Assembly: GCA_041676705.1 (NCBI GenBank) | Contig: JBAYRL010000009.1 | Coordinates: forward strand, 1 to 64,000 | DNA length: 64,000 nt | Reading direction: 5' to 3' | Origin: Acidimicrobiia bacterium | Lineage (GTDB): Bacteria; Actinomycetota; Acidimicrobiia; Acidimicrobiales; SKKL01 | Part shown: positions 45,423-54,066 of the stretch, in pieces | Layout of the letters: each line of letters begins with the position of its first letter | How positions within the stretch are numbered: position 1 is the first letter of the stretch | Notes under the pieces: model-generated | The model's input: the letters and a program-made list of their open reading frames with translations, nothing else | What the model was told of the DNA's origin: nothing | The model's database searches: none | Made by a program: the position numbers and the translations under genes

Positions 45423-46477
45423 TAGACAACAAACATGATCGGATAGAACAAATTTTTTCTGTCCCACCAACCCTTGAAAACAACAACAAGGTTGTGGGGG
45501 ACACAACCGGGCAACGTTCGCTGTTACATAACATGTTAGCTTACCATGTTACACCTGTGTTAAAAGGTTTGCAGGCAACGTTACCGTTAGCTTCTGCTGT
45601 GATGCTAGCAGTGTTTGTTACCGCCACACTGATCGGTACTTCAGTGTTAGTACAAACTGGTGTTAACAATGCTCTTATCCGGTGGCGTGACGGTGTTGAA
45701 ACAATCATTTTTTTGGAACCTCACGTCACTCAAGATGTGGCGGCAGACATTGGGGCGCAACTTTCCCAAAACCCGCTTGTTGAACGGTTCTACTATGTTA
45801 ACACTGAAGAGACCTACACCGAGTTCCGGCAACTATTCCACGACTCCCCCGAACTTTTAGAAGGGGTCACCCCACAAAGTTTACCTACCTCATGGCGAGT
45901 AACTCCTAAAGCAGGGTCAACTCTTACAGATATCGAAACAATAGGGGAAACGTTCAAAACCCAGCCTGGGGTTTACAGCGTTTCCTACGCTTCAGCAGCG
46001 GTACAGTCCGTGTTTAACATCGCTAAACTAGTTTCGTTTATCTTAGGAGCTATTGCCACTATTGTTGGTATAACCACAGTGCTAATGTTGTGGGCTGCTA
46101 CCAAAGCTAGTGTCGCTGCTCGTGCCCAAGAAGTTGCGGTGATGCGTTCCGTTGGGGCTTCCCGCATAGCTATACGGACCCCGTTCATAACAGAAGGTGT
46201 GCTAGTAGCATCCCTGGGGGCCCTAGGGGCTATAGCGGTAACACGGCTCACCATAAACATTTTGGAACAGGTCACACGAAACCTTTCAGGAGACCTTGTA
46301 CTTCTTTCAACGTTTCGTGTCACCCCACCCCAGTTTTGGTGGACGGTAGGACCTATTAGCGTAACAATCATAACTTTAGCTGCTGGGGTTACCTGGGCTG
46401 CTACCAACAGTTTTGTTACCGATAGACACCAACGCATCCCTGTGTACAGATATCGCCGCCAACAAAACACCAAATAG
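45419..46477 (+). CDS. ftsX: FtsX, cell-division ABC transporter permease
   Basis: This 352-residue permease has an ~50-residue cytoplasmic start and a first TM helix (LPLASAVMLAVFVTATLIG). A ~120-residue extracytoplasmic domain (FLEPHVTQDVAADIGAQL ... VYSVSYASAA) is followed by three C-terminal TM helices (LVSFILGAIATIVGITTVLML and others). The conserved ARAQEVAVMRSVGASRIAIRTPF cytoplasmic segment lies between TM2 and TM3. The extracellular domain normally docks RipC or PcsB-type hydrolases. It overlaps ftsE by four bases. Confidence 0.9.
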   Translation: MIDNKHDRIEQIFSVPPTLENNNKVVGDTTGQRSLLHNMLAYHVTPVLKGLQATLPLASAVMLAVFVTATLIGTSVLVQTGVNNALIRWRDGVETIIFLEPHVTQDVAADIGAQLSQNPLVERFYYVNTEETYTEFRQLFHDSPELLEGVTPQSLPTSWRVTPKAGSTLTDIETIGETFKTQPGVYSVSYASAAVQSVFNIAKLVSFILGAIATIVGITTVLMLWAATKASVAARAQEVAVMRSVGASRIAIRTPFITEGVLVASLGALGAIAVTRLTINILEQVTRNLSGDLVLLSTFRVTPPQFWWTVGPISVTIITLAAGVTWAATNSFVTDRHQRIPVYRYRRQQNTK

Positions 46478-46606
46478 TTTTCACTCGGCACCAAACGCTT
46501 TTAACACAGGTCGCTGGTTGCGTCCCAAAACGTTGAAGACACAATCACAACCCAACCCCCGAAACACGTTTTTGGGTAACAAACATTCCAAGAGGTTTAC
46601 CAAACC

Positions 46607-47773
46607 ATGCAAAACGACCAACCCACAAACAACTCTACTAGCAACACAACCGTAACAGAACCCCCAGAACCACCTCCCACCACAACAGATAACGAAACTG
46701 TTGCGGTAACCGGCCCCCACAAAGATGAAACCCCCCAAGTCGGGCCCAACGGTGAACGCCCGATCCAAATCGTGATCTTTGTAGGCGACGCGCCGTCTGT
46801 GCCGCCCTATGTGAAAACCGCTGACCTAAACACCACCGAAACACACACCCCCAACGACACCACTGAGAACAATGAGGGTGACAACGCTGCTACTAGCTAT
46901 CCACCACAACCCCCTGTTGTACAGGCCTTAGAAAACACCGGGTTAAGCCCTTCTGATCTTAGAACACGGGTCCAGTTCCATATAGGTCCCAACGTCCCGA
47001 TAGAAACAGCGATAGAAGCCTATGTGGCGGCTTCTACTTTAGCGGGCCGGCGTTTAAACGTTGTTGTAAACAACACGGTGATCGATATCGAAACTCTTGA
47101 CAGCCAAGCCCGTAAAGCAGCCCAAAGTATTGACGCACGCCAAACTATCGACGTTATCCAAGTAGGGGCTGAACATCCCACGATTTTAAGTGTTGATGGT
47201 GAACGTTTAACGATGGAAGACACCACACAAATTGTTGCTGCGAAAACTTGTCGGTTGGTGTTAAACCCTGACCCTGCTACCGCAGTAGCCCAGTTTGTTT
47301 TAATAGCAGGGCTTCGCAATAAGGGCACCCTCGAACGTTTCCCTTACCTAGCCACCACCGCCGATTTTGACAACACGACAGATGAAACTGTTACCTTAAC
47401 TAACAACCGTTTAGATCACATTAGACGTGCCGCTATGCTGTTACGCCGCGAAACCCGATCTGAGGACCGTACAGCTATTGTAGAACCGCTAACACTTTCT
47501 ACAAGGCAACGAAAACTAGTCGCCGCTGCCGCAACCCCTGTGGAGGTCACACTTAGCGCTCTTGGGTCTCGTACCCCTGACGGAGATCTGTGGCACTGTC
47601 CCCGACCTGAGCGACACACCAACGGGGATGCTACCCCCTCTATGCGGGTAGTGAAAGGTAAAGTCCGTTGCTACCGGTGTGACGCTGAACGGATCGATTC
47701 GTTAAACCTTGTTATGGACACCAAAGCCTGTTCTGCGGATGAAGCAGCCGATTGGCTTTTAAACAAAGCTTAA
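46607..47773 (+). CDS. CHC2-type zinc-finger protein (primase-fragment-like)
   Basis: This 388-residue protein has a disordered Thr/Asn-rich first ~100 residues and an alpha/beta middle domain (VPIETAIEAYVAASTLAGRRLNVVV; PTILSVDGERLTM). The C-terminal ~60 residues contain CPRPERH (near 330), PSMRV and VRCYRC. These are the C/H...CxxC ligands and spacing style of the DnaG CHC2 zinc finger that reads single-stranded template. No TOPRIM or RNA-polymerase domain is present, so it is not a complete primase. AGAGG is eleven bases before the ATG. Its end overlaps the convergent dnaX by 15 bases. Confidence 0.65.
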   Translation: MQNDQPTNNSTSNTTVTEPPEPPPTTTDNETVAVTGPHKDETPQVGPNGERPIQIVIFVGDAPSVPPYVKTADLNTTETHTPNDTTENNEGDNAATSYPPQPPVVQALENTGLSPSDLRTRVQFHIGPNVPIETAIEAYVAASTLAGRRLNVVVNNTVIDIETLDSQARKAAQSIDARQTIDVIQVGAEHPTILSVDGERLTMEDTTQIVAAKTCRLVLNPDPATAVAQFVLIAGLRNKGTLERFPYLATTADFDNTTDETVTLTNNRLDHIRRAAMLLRRETRSEDRTAIVEPLTLSTRQRKLVAAAATPVEVTLSALGSRTPDGDLWHCPRPERHTNGDATPSMRVVKGKVRCYRCDAERIDSLNLVMDTKACSADEAADWLLNKA

Positions 47774-49273
47774 CTCGTAGCTAAATTGTTGGGCTAGAGC
47801 CCGCATCTGTTCAACATAGGGCTCTAACCTTGACTTTAGTGACATTGGGACGTCCACCACATATTGGTTTCCTGCGCCACTGATTTGGCAGGACATCACA
47901 ACAGCAGCCGGTACTTTACCTACTTTTTGGGTGAAAACTTGTAACAAATCTGTTGGTAGCATGTTTTCGTTGCTAGACCCCCGCCCAGCTTCGACGGTCT
48001 GGTTGCTGGTTGATGCTGATTGTTGGGGGTCGCCTGTGTGCCCTTCGAAACCCAACTCGTCAAGTTGGGGGTCACCACCATAGCTGTCGGTGGTGTCTTC
48101 AACAGGTTGTTGATGGTAGGACACATCTTTTAGCAGGTGTTGGTTGGTTTCAAACAATGTTTGAAGTTCTGTGACAACCCCCAAAATGTTGGTCCACCAC
48201 TCTTGTGTTAAAGCCTCAAATGTTCCCTGAGTTGTTGTGGGTGACAAAGAAGGGGTGGACAGCACAGCTAATGTTCGGTCTAACCAGCCCACCCCAGCGG
48301 GGGTTTCTACTAGCTCGTTGTGGCGCCACACTGTTACCGGATCGATCGTTTGGGCGCTAATGTCCAGCATTTGTTGGTAAGCCAACCTCATCAACCCAAC
48401 CCTGATCTTAGCGTCGTCAGTGTAGTCACGTAACTGGTTTAACACTATAAAAGTGTTGCTACGGTCAAAGTTACATATGTGATCCCAACATTGTTGCAGT
48501 AGTGTTGGTGGGGCGTTACCTAATACCTCTGAGATAACTTCACGGTCCGGGTTGGTGTGTAACAGACCACTGATTTTAACTAAAGCCATCAACAAACCCC
48601 GGACCCCTAAAGCAGGGTCGGTGGTTTCTACTATCTCGGTCGCGGTTTGTGTGTCTAACACCCAGTTTTGGTTGGAAGCTACTTTTTGTAGATGACCTAT
48701 AAGGTCTTGGTGGGACGGATATGAAAGTTCGAACTCTACACACCTTCCCCGGTTTGTTTGTAACATTTTGTCCGGGTCAGTGGTAGCTAACATGAAAATA
48801 ACATGGGGTGGGGGTTCTTCTAAAAGTTTCAGAAAAGCTTGGCCCCCACCGGTGGATAGCCCGTGGGCTTCATCAATAATATAGAGTTTGTGGGAAGAAC
48901 GTAACGGGGCGATCATCGCTTTTTCTGCTAAATCCCGGATCTGGTCTTTCAAACCGTGAGACGCAGCGTCAAATTCGATCACATCGGGGTGGCTAGCACC
49001 CACCGAATACAGCTCCACACAGGAAACACATTGCCCACAACTGTCCCCCTCAACCGGAGCTTCACATAGCCACGCGGCGGCTGTGACCCGCGCCAACGTA
49101 GTTTTTCCAAGCCCTGAACCCCCGGTGAAAAGCAGCTGTTGAGGTAACGCCCGGTTTTTGATAGCAGTTTGTAACACTTTGACAACACCACGCTGCCCAA
49201 CAACCTCACTAAACCGGCGGGGTCTAACCTGGGTAGCTAACCCGCTTTGATACTGTTCTGGTTGTATAAACAT
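47759..49273 (-). CDS. dnaX: DNA polymerase III subunit gamma/tau
   Basis: This 504-residue clamp-loader ATPase starts at the ATG at 49273 (FIQPEQYQSGLATQVRPRRFSEVVGQ). It has Walker A TGGSGLGKTT (~51-59), the four-Cys zinc module (WLC ... CGQCVSC, ~70-85), YIIDEAH (~132-137), the sensor EEPPPHVIFMLATTDPDK and an arginine-finger region. The C-terminal third is divergent and short compared with chromosomal tau proteins. It loads the sliding clamp at the replication fork. It is convergent with, and overlaps, the CHC2 gene. Confidence 0.92.
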   Translation of the reverse strand: MFIQPEQYQSGLATQVRPRRFSEVVGQRGVVKVLQTAIKNRALPQQLLFTGGSGLGKTTLARVTAAAWLCEAPVEGDSCGQCVSCVELYSVGASHPDVIEFDAASHGLKDQIRDLAEKAMIAPLRSSHKLYIIDEAHGLSTGGGQAFLKLLEEPPPHVIFMLATTDPDKMLQTNRGRCVEFELSYPSHQDLIGHLQKVASNQNWVLDTQTATEIVETTDPALGVRGLLMALVKISGLLHTNPDREVISEVLGNAPPTLLQQCWDHICNFDRSNTFIVLNQLRDYTDDAKIRVGLMRLAYQQMLDISAQTIDPVTVWRHNELVETPAGVGWLDRTLAVLSTPSLSPTTTQGTFEALTQEWWTNILGVVTELQTLFETNQHLLKDVSYHQQPVEDTTDSYGGDPQLDELGFEGHTGDPQQSASTSNQTVEAGRGSSNENMLPTDLLQVFTQKVGKVPAAVVMSCQISGAGNQYVVDVPMSLKSRLEPYVEQMRALAQQFSYELSFV

Positions 49274-49583
49274 GGCCTTAACCTGGCTTTCCCCACCACA
49301 GAAACACTCCAATTAGAGAACATAACAAGTTGTTACACACGAACACCGGTCGCTGTTCGAGCCGATATAACAACTAGCCGCAGCTGTGACAGCTCAACAG
49401 CTATCCCAAAGGTAGTGTCGACCCTAAACCCCGCCCAAGGGTTTCACAGCTGCCCACTTCGCCGGATGTTGCTCTTGGTTTGTATGAGGGGCTTTAGAAA
49501 CTTTGTGGTTTGGTTTGGCGACCTGGGTGTTGTTTTTTTGATCAGCATTTTGGTGGCACTGCACCAACTGGCCAGAACCGCTG
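49274..49583. other. Intergenic region between dnaX and the tRNA array
   Basis: One open frame from about 49481 encodes a hydrophobic start but runs into tRNA-Pro on the opposite strand and has no SD, so it is not called. The dnaX promoter should lie at the left side. Confidence 0.4.
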
Positions 49584-49620
49584 GGGGTTGGGTCCCAACC
49601 CCGCAGGGGCAAACACCCCT
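49584..49620 (-). terminator. Double hairpin terminating the tRNA array
   Basis: AGGGG/CCCCT (49605-49609 with 49616-49620) is followed on the minus strand by a perfect GGGGTTGGG/CCCAACCCC repeat (49584-49592 with 49594-49602). Both lie beyond tRNA-Pro, at the 3' end of the tRNA transcript. The T tail is poor. Confidence 0.5.
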
Positions 49621-49662
49621 ACAAAGCGTCGGGGATCGGTTTGTGGGGTTTAGATTGTTTAG

Positions 49663-49736
49663 TCGGGATGGGACGATTCGAACGTCCAACCTCCTGGTCC
49701 CAAACCAGGTGCGCTACCAAATTGCGCCACATCCCG
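49663..49736 (-). tRNA. tRNA-Pro(UGG)
   Basis: The 74-base cloverleaf has anticodon loop TTTGGGA, acceptor CGGGATG/CATCCCG and discriminator A. No CCA is encoded. Confidence 0.95.
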
Positions 49737-49747
49737 AAGGTTTTGAG

Positions 49748-49820
49748 AGCCTGAGACCAGATTTGAACTGGTGACCTCGTTCGTACCAGGAACGTGCTCT
49801 ACCAACTGAGCTACCCAGGC
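49748..49820 (-). tRNA. tRNA-Thr(GGU)
   Basis: The 73-base cloverleaf has anticodon loop CTGGTAC and acceptor GCCTGGG/CTCAGGC with one G-T pair. It shares its 5' half with tRNA-Thr(UGU) at 39460-39532. No CCA is encoded. Confidence 0.95.
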
Positions 49821-49846
49821 AAATGTAAATTGGTTTGTTGTTACAG

Positions 49847-49919
49847 AGCTTGGCACGAGGTTCGAACTCGTATCCCCGGCTTGGAAGGCCGGTACTCTAA
49901 CCAGTTGAGCTAGCCAAGC
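49847..49919 (-). tRNA. tRNA-Gly(UCC)
   Basis: The 73-base cloverleaf has anticodon loop CTTCCAA and acceptor GCTTGGC/GCCAAGC. No CCA is encoded. Confidence 0.95.
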
Positions 49920-49951
49920 AAAACGTTTCGGGTGCTGGCACCCTATTTTGG

Positions 49952-50024
49952 TGGAGATGACCAGGTTCGAACTGGTGACCTTCGGTTTGCAAAACCGGTG
50001 CTCTACCAACTGAGCTACACCCCC
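49952..50024 (-). tRNA. tRNA-Ala(UGC)
   Basis: The 73-base cloverleaf has anticodon loop TTTGCAA and acceptor GGGGGTG/CATCTCC with wobbles. Discriminator A is followed by an encoded CCA. Confidence 0.95.
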
Positions 50025-50041
50025 ATGTGGTTACAACAAAA

Positions 50042-50070
50042 AAACCGTCCTACTTTTGTAGAGACGGTTT
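50042..50070 (-). terminator. Rho-independent terminator
   Basis: AAACCGTC (50042-50049) pairs with GACGGTTT (50063-50070). On the minus strand the stem is followed by seven T. It closes the transcript carrying the 37-codon ORF and perhaps the 135-residue protein, just before the tRNA array. Confidence 0.85.
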
Positions 50071-50107
50071 CAGTTGGGGCTTTAAACAAGAGTTTAAATA
50101 GTTGCCT

Positions 50108-50221
50108 TTACATGAAACCAGTCCTTGTCCCCTCTTGTGGGGCGGCAGTCGGCGCTGCGCCGGCGGTGTGGTCCGGGCGGATAGCAGGTGAAGTTGTGGT
50201 GGGTAGGGTTTGATGTTTCAT
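50108..50221 (-). CDS. Possible 37-residue peptide, GC-rich
   Basis: This 37-codon frame (MKHQTLPTTTSPAIRPDHTAG...) has AGGA six bases before the ATG and a strong terminator after it. Its G+C is much higher than that of neighbours. CATGAAAC (50111-50118) and GTTTCATG (50215-50222) form an inverted repeat enclosing nearly the whole ORF, with smaller hairpins inside. The product is Ala/Pro/Thr-rich with no TM segment. It could be a small structured mRNA or an untranslated RNA. Confidence 0.4.
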   Translation of the reverse strand: MKHQTLPTTTSPAIRPDHTAGAAPTAAPQEGTRTGFM

Positions 50222-50371
50222 GAGTGTTCCTGCTTGGAAAGATGGTAACAACACTATGGTGTGGGTTTTTGTTGGCGGCGCACACAACCTTGATATCAAA
50301 GCTTGTTTTGTGGTTCTTTTTGTTTGGTTCAGGTTCAAACCACTTTGTGGTGTTCCGCCTGGTTTTAGGTT

Positions 50372-50779
50372 TTAGGGTTGTGGTGCTAGAAACCATTCGG
50401 GGTTTGGTAGCCAGTTTTGTGGGATGTGTTCTGGTTGGAGGAAGCTAAGCACATCAACTGCTGTTTCTTGGTGGGTGGTTTTGATGTGGGCAACCCAAAA
50501 CTCGGGGTTAGTGAATGCTTGACGAAAAGGGTGTTGTCCGGCTTTGTATTGGGCTAAACGTTGCGGACTGATCGGCACATACAACCAGTTGTCACATAGT
50601 TTTTGTTGATCGAATATGCCTGCCAAAAAAAGGTCGCTTTGGGCGGTGCAAGCCACATATACTGTGGTGTTGTTGAACTGGACTAAAGGTTCCAGTATTT
50701 GAAGTTTGGTGAGCAACCCGAAAATGTTTTGGTTCCCACGCTTGGGTGTTTGGGTGGTGAAAGAGAAGCTGGTTGGCAT
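50372..50779 (-). CDS. Small soluble protein, possibly DUF6575-like
   Basis: This 135-residue protein contains WLYVPISPQRLAQYKAGQHP followed by FRQAFTNPEFWV. That pattern of a short sensor-like domain (LYxPIS..RL....G...R.AF..PE) is seen in DUF6575-type proteins. The first half has strands (TTVYVACTAQSDLFLAGIF). The ATG at 50779 has no SD. Function is unknown; small domains of this kind often sit beside toxin-like or signalling genes. It is divergent from the membrane protein gene that starts near 50969. Confidence 0.55.
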   Translation of the reverse strand: MPTSFSFTTQTPKRGNQNIFGLLTKLQILEPLVQFNNTTVYVACTAQSDLFLAGIFDQQKLCDNWLYVPISPQRLAQYKAGQHPFRQAFTNPEFWVAHIKTTHQETAVDVLSFLQPEHIPQNWLPNPEWFLAPQP

Positions 50780-50968
50780 GATAGGTGTGTTGGGGTTGGT
50801 CAGAGAATGTGTCTGAGATAGTTCGGGTTCTGTTATGGTTTAGCAACGGTTGTTGACCCGGAACTAGTGTTGTGTAACAAACTAGTGGTGGGTGATGTCC
50901 CAAGCATTGTGTTAGCTGTTGGTCCCGGCACACATGTTTGTCGTTTATGGGTGGTGTTGGTCTGTGCG

Positions 50969-51634
50969 ATGGTTTTTGGTGAGGGTGTGGTTTCAACACG
51001 TTACGCCGCCACGGTACACCACATGTTTGTAGCGCTTTTAGGTTTAGTTATTGCAGCGTTGATCGTGGTAGGACCACTCAACTGGTTAGAGTCAGGGGTG
51101 GGTGGTGTTACCGACGGGATTTTACAAAGTGGTCAAACACTTTTCGCGCACCTGTTACAACTTGTGCCCGAGGTTAACAACCACACCAGCATTGTGTCTT
51201 TAGTGTCAGTTACTTTGGCGGTTATGTTACCTGGGTTGGTTTGTTTGTTGCTCGGGGTAGGTGCCACGAAAGCTGGTCGAGCTCAACATCTGATTTCGTC
51301 GGTGTTGATGGTTGGTGCGATCGCTGCCATGTTTGTGTTGCCGTTTAACCAAGCTATCCTGCTGGTTTTAGTTGGCGGCGCGATATCAGGTTTGTTGTTA
51401 TCACCGGTGACGTTCATTACCCGCACCGCGTTGTGGGCTTTAGCTGGAATCATAGCGTTCGACCATGTTGCGGGACTGTGGTATCAACAAAGCCCTGTCC
51501 TTGGAGAAGCGGTTGCAGCGGTAACTTCTATAACATCCCTCGACAGTCCCGAGTTGTGGCGCATAGCGTTCATGATAGTCGGGTTAGCACCTTTTGTAGC
51601 GGTGTTAGGGGTAGCTACAGACAACAACACATAA
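50969..51634 (+). CDS. Polytopic membrane protein
   Basis: This ~221-residue hydrophobic protein has about six TM helices (MFVALLGLVIAALIVVGPL; VSVTLAVMLPGLVCLLLGV; SVLMVGAIAAMFVLPF; AILLVLVGGAISGLLL; TALWALAGIIAF; FMIVGLAPFVAVLGVA). The frame is open from 50867. The ATG at 50969 is preferred because upstream sequence looks non-coding, but no SD is present. No transporter or enzyme motif is recognised. Confidence 0.6.
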   Translation: MVFGEGVVSTRYAATVHHMFVALLGLVIAALIVVGPLNWLESGVGGVTDGILQSGQTLFAHLLQLVPEVNNHTSIVSLVSVTLAVMLPGLVCLLLGVGATKAGRAQHLISSVLMVGAIAAMFVLPFNQAILLVLVGGAISGLLLSPVTFITRTALWALAGIIAFDHVAGLWYQQSPVLGEAVAAVTSITSLDSPELWRIAFMIVGLAPFVAVLGVATDNNT

Positions 51635-52089
51635 CCCGCCCACCTTAAACCTATTGCGGGCGACCAACCCTAGTTTAACTAGTTAAAACCGCCACCACAC
51701 CACACCACACCACAAACAGTACTTGACAGCTGTACTGGACCGTTGTGTAGCAACAGACCGACAGCAAAAGGGGTGTTTGTGTTCCCCTCTACGATGGCGT
51801 TATATGCTACTTGTGAGTAATCTACTAGCAAGTAGCGTAACTTTAGTTTCCGACCTAAAACCGTGAAACGCTAGACACGTCCAGGTCTTATAAAAACCTA
51901 ACCATATCTGAAACACAGACATCTCTTGGTTGTGGTAGTTGTGTCTAAAGCTGGGGCCATGTTTTCAAGCGGGACGGGTTGGGTGGTTTGTTGGGTTCCG
52001 ACACTAACCAACTAGCCCTCAAAGTGAGGGTTGAACCCCCGAAAAGGGATGATCACTCTAAACCTGGTGCAGAGTTATTGGGAGAAAAC
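51635..52089. other. Intergenic region with inverted repeat
   Basis: No gene is supported over ~450 bases. GCTACTTG (51806-51813) and CAAGTAGC (51829-51836) form an 8-bp inverted repeat. TTGACA at 51723-51728 could be a -35 element, but the matching -10 (TGTAGC) is weak. An in-frame ATG at 51979 would extend the next gene but lacks an SD. Confidence 0.4.
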
Positions 52090-53415
52090 ATGTCACGAAC
52101 TGTAAACCGTACTTCACGGCGACCAACACGAGAAGCGTTTTTTGTTAGGGTCCGCACCGAAGATGACATCTTCGAATTTTTTAACGCGAGTGACCATATC
52201 GGTCGGCCTATGCCGTTCCAAAAACCTAACGCTACTTGCGCTATGCGTGTAACTGACAACCTTGTAGCGTTCAGCTTGTTACATTTAACTAAAAGTAACG
52301 TTGCGTCGCTCGTTGAACGTCCTATAGCGATCCCTCACGGTCCCCTAACACGACTCGAACGGCGCTCAGCGTTATACAACGAGCTTAAAACCGATGAAGT
52401 TGTGGTGGAAGTTTCTACACGAAACAAAATTAAAACCACTCCACCACCCGCACCACAAACACACAACGACACCACAGCTGTTCCAGAACCTGTACCGGAA
52501 ACCATCCCGGACACAGACACCAACCCGCTAGCAGCACTGTTAGATATACCTACCCAACCCCCAACCCAAACGCTACCTGATTTGGGGGAAACTTTCACCG
52601 GGGACGCTAACAGCGTCGCGACTAGCGAACCTGACAGCGCCTCCGAGGCTGATGCTAGTGCTGAACCCACAAAGAACACGGACGAACCCAAAACAAAACC
52701 GAAACCTAGGTTTGAAACTGTTATCGACACCTACCGGTTCACACTCACACGCGACGCTAACGGTGTAGCTACACTGGTTTCTGACGAACCAGACCAACCG
52801 TTAGAACTTGGCTACTCCGCAGCACAGCTAGCTATCTATCTTAAATCACCCACTGTGGGACGTAACATAGCGGTCGGTTTTATCGGGCATCTAGGTAAAC
52901 CTAACACCACTGAAACTATCGCCCGAGCTGCTTCCGCCGCTCTAAATTCGATTTCGTTACTAGCCGAATTTCGGGTGTTAGCCGACATTGAACGGTTAAC
53001 AATGCCCCCAGCTACATATCGGGCAGCGGTACCGGTCTCACAACGGGTTTCGCATGACGCTGCTTGGGTTTCTAACGTGTGGCTATATTCCGACGAGTTT
53101 GAGTTGTTAAACTCTGGTGAAGTTGTTTGTGAAGTTGATTTAGATAACGCCAACCCTACTTCTGGCAAACTGCTTGTAAACTACACACCTGCCGAACACC
53201 TAGAACAGCTTTGGCCTACATACCGTAACGTTTTTGACCGGCTCGTCGCAGACCATTTCCGAGAAACTCTCGGGGATGCTGATATCAACCAAATCACCTA
53301 CGACATTGTTCTAGGTGACCTTGATGACGGAACTGTTGAACGAATTTTGGACGCCGGAAAAACTTTACCTGGCTACAACATAGCGTCTAACGGTAAAAGC
53401 CAGATACACCAGTAA
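52090..53415 (+). CDS. Hypothetical two-domain protein with disordered linker
   Basis: This is a 441-residue protein. GGGAG lies six bases before the ATG at 52090. The N-terminal ~110 residues form a globular domain (FFVRVRTEDDIFEFFNASD). A ~110-residue Pro/Thr/Asp-rich linker leads to a C-terminal ~210-residue alpha/beta domain (YRFTLTRDANGVATLV; AAQLAIYLKSPTVGRNIAVGF). There is no signal peptide or TM segment. It resembles the 748-residue protein at 1342-3588 only in layout. It is co-directional with the genes that follow up to herA. Confidence 0.7.
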   Translation: MSRTVNRTSRRPTREAFFVRVRTEDDIFEFFNASDHIGRPMPFQKPNATCAMRVTDNLVAFSLLHLTKSNVASLVERPIAIPHGPLTRLERRSALYNELKTDEVVVEVSTRNKIKTTPPPAPQTHNDTTAVPEPVPETIPDTDTNPLAALLDIPTQPPTQTLPDLGETFTGDANSVATSEPDSASEADASAEPTKNTDEPKTKPKPRFETVIDTYRFTLTRDANGVATLVSDEPDQPLELGYSAAQLAIYLKSPTVGRNIAVGFIGHLGKPNTTETIARAASAALNSISLLAEFRVLADIERLTMPPATYRAAVPVSQRVSHDAAWVSNVWLYSDEFELLNSGEVVCEVDLDNANPTSGKLLVNYTPAEHLEQLWPTYRNVFDRLVADHFRETLGDADINQITYDIVLGDLDDGTVERILDAGKTLPGYNIASNGKSQIHQ

Positions 53416-53469
53416 CCACACCCACCAGCCAACCCACCCCTAAAAGATATTTTTGTGGGGGTGGGCTAG

Positions 53470-53952
53470 TTGGAACGTTTTGGCCCGTCTATGATTAACC
53501 ACGGTTTACACCCCAATCTTGCCCGTATAGCAGCAGCACACAACGATCTTGTGGAACGGTACCGCAACCACCAGATCACAACCACCCAAGCCCAAACCGA
53601 AGCAAGTGAGCTGATAGCTCGTGACGATATGGGGATACGGTGGCGGATCAACCCCACTAGCGGGCAGTGGGAACATGAAACCCAAACAGGGCAATGGAAA
53701 CAAGGCGCACCACCCCAACAAGGGGTTGCTAGTTTAACCCCACAACATTTTGGTTCCATAAACCACCAGGTTTTTGACCCTGACAATTTTATTGTGTTCC
53801 TTGAACACGACCCACCAGCAGATGGGATATATCAAACAGTCCCACAAACAGGCCAGGGACCGGTCTCTAAACCCAAACCTTTTTTACGGGTAGGGCTGAT
53901 GCTTCTTGTCATGATCTGTATCATCGCCGCTACACTCGTGTTCTACTTCTAA
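53470..53952 (+). CDS. Tail-anchored protein with EWxI/SGQW-type domain
   Basis: This 160-residue protein starts at a TTG (53470), with GGGGGTGGG upstream acting as a loose SD. A helix (LARIAAAHNDLVERYRNH) is followed by MGIRWRINPTSGQWEHE, then a linker and a C-terminal TM helix (VGLMLLVMICIIAATLVFYF) that would tail-anchor it. The helix plus SGQW module matches the protein at 13225-13791. The role is unknown. It lies 54 bases after the upstream hypothetical gene. Confidence 0.6.
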   Translation: MERFGPSMINHGLHPNLARIAAAHNDLVERYRNHQITTTQAQTEASELIARDDMGIRWRINPTSGQWEHETQTGQWKQGAPPQQGVASLTPQHFGSINHQVFDPDNFIVFLEHDPPADGIYQTVPQTGQGPVSKPKPFLRVGLMLLVMICIIAATLVFYF

Positions 53953-54066
53953 CAACCCCACAAAACACGGGTTGGTAGAAAATCACTTAGCTACCCAACA
54001 CCGCCCTGTCGGTAACAAAGCTCTCTCGGGGTGTGCAACCAGAAATAAACTGTACACGCTACCAAT

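Noticed and set aside
49247..49774. 175-codon + strand ORF across tRNA-Pro
   Set aside because: It overlaps the tRNA gene and dnaX antisense, with no SD. The hydrophobic stretch around 49490-49570 is not enough.
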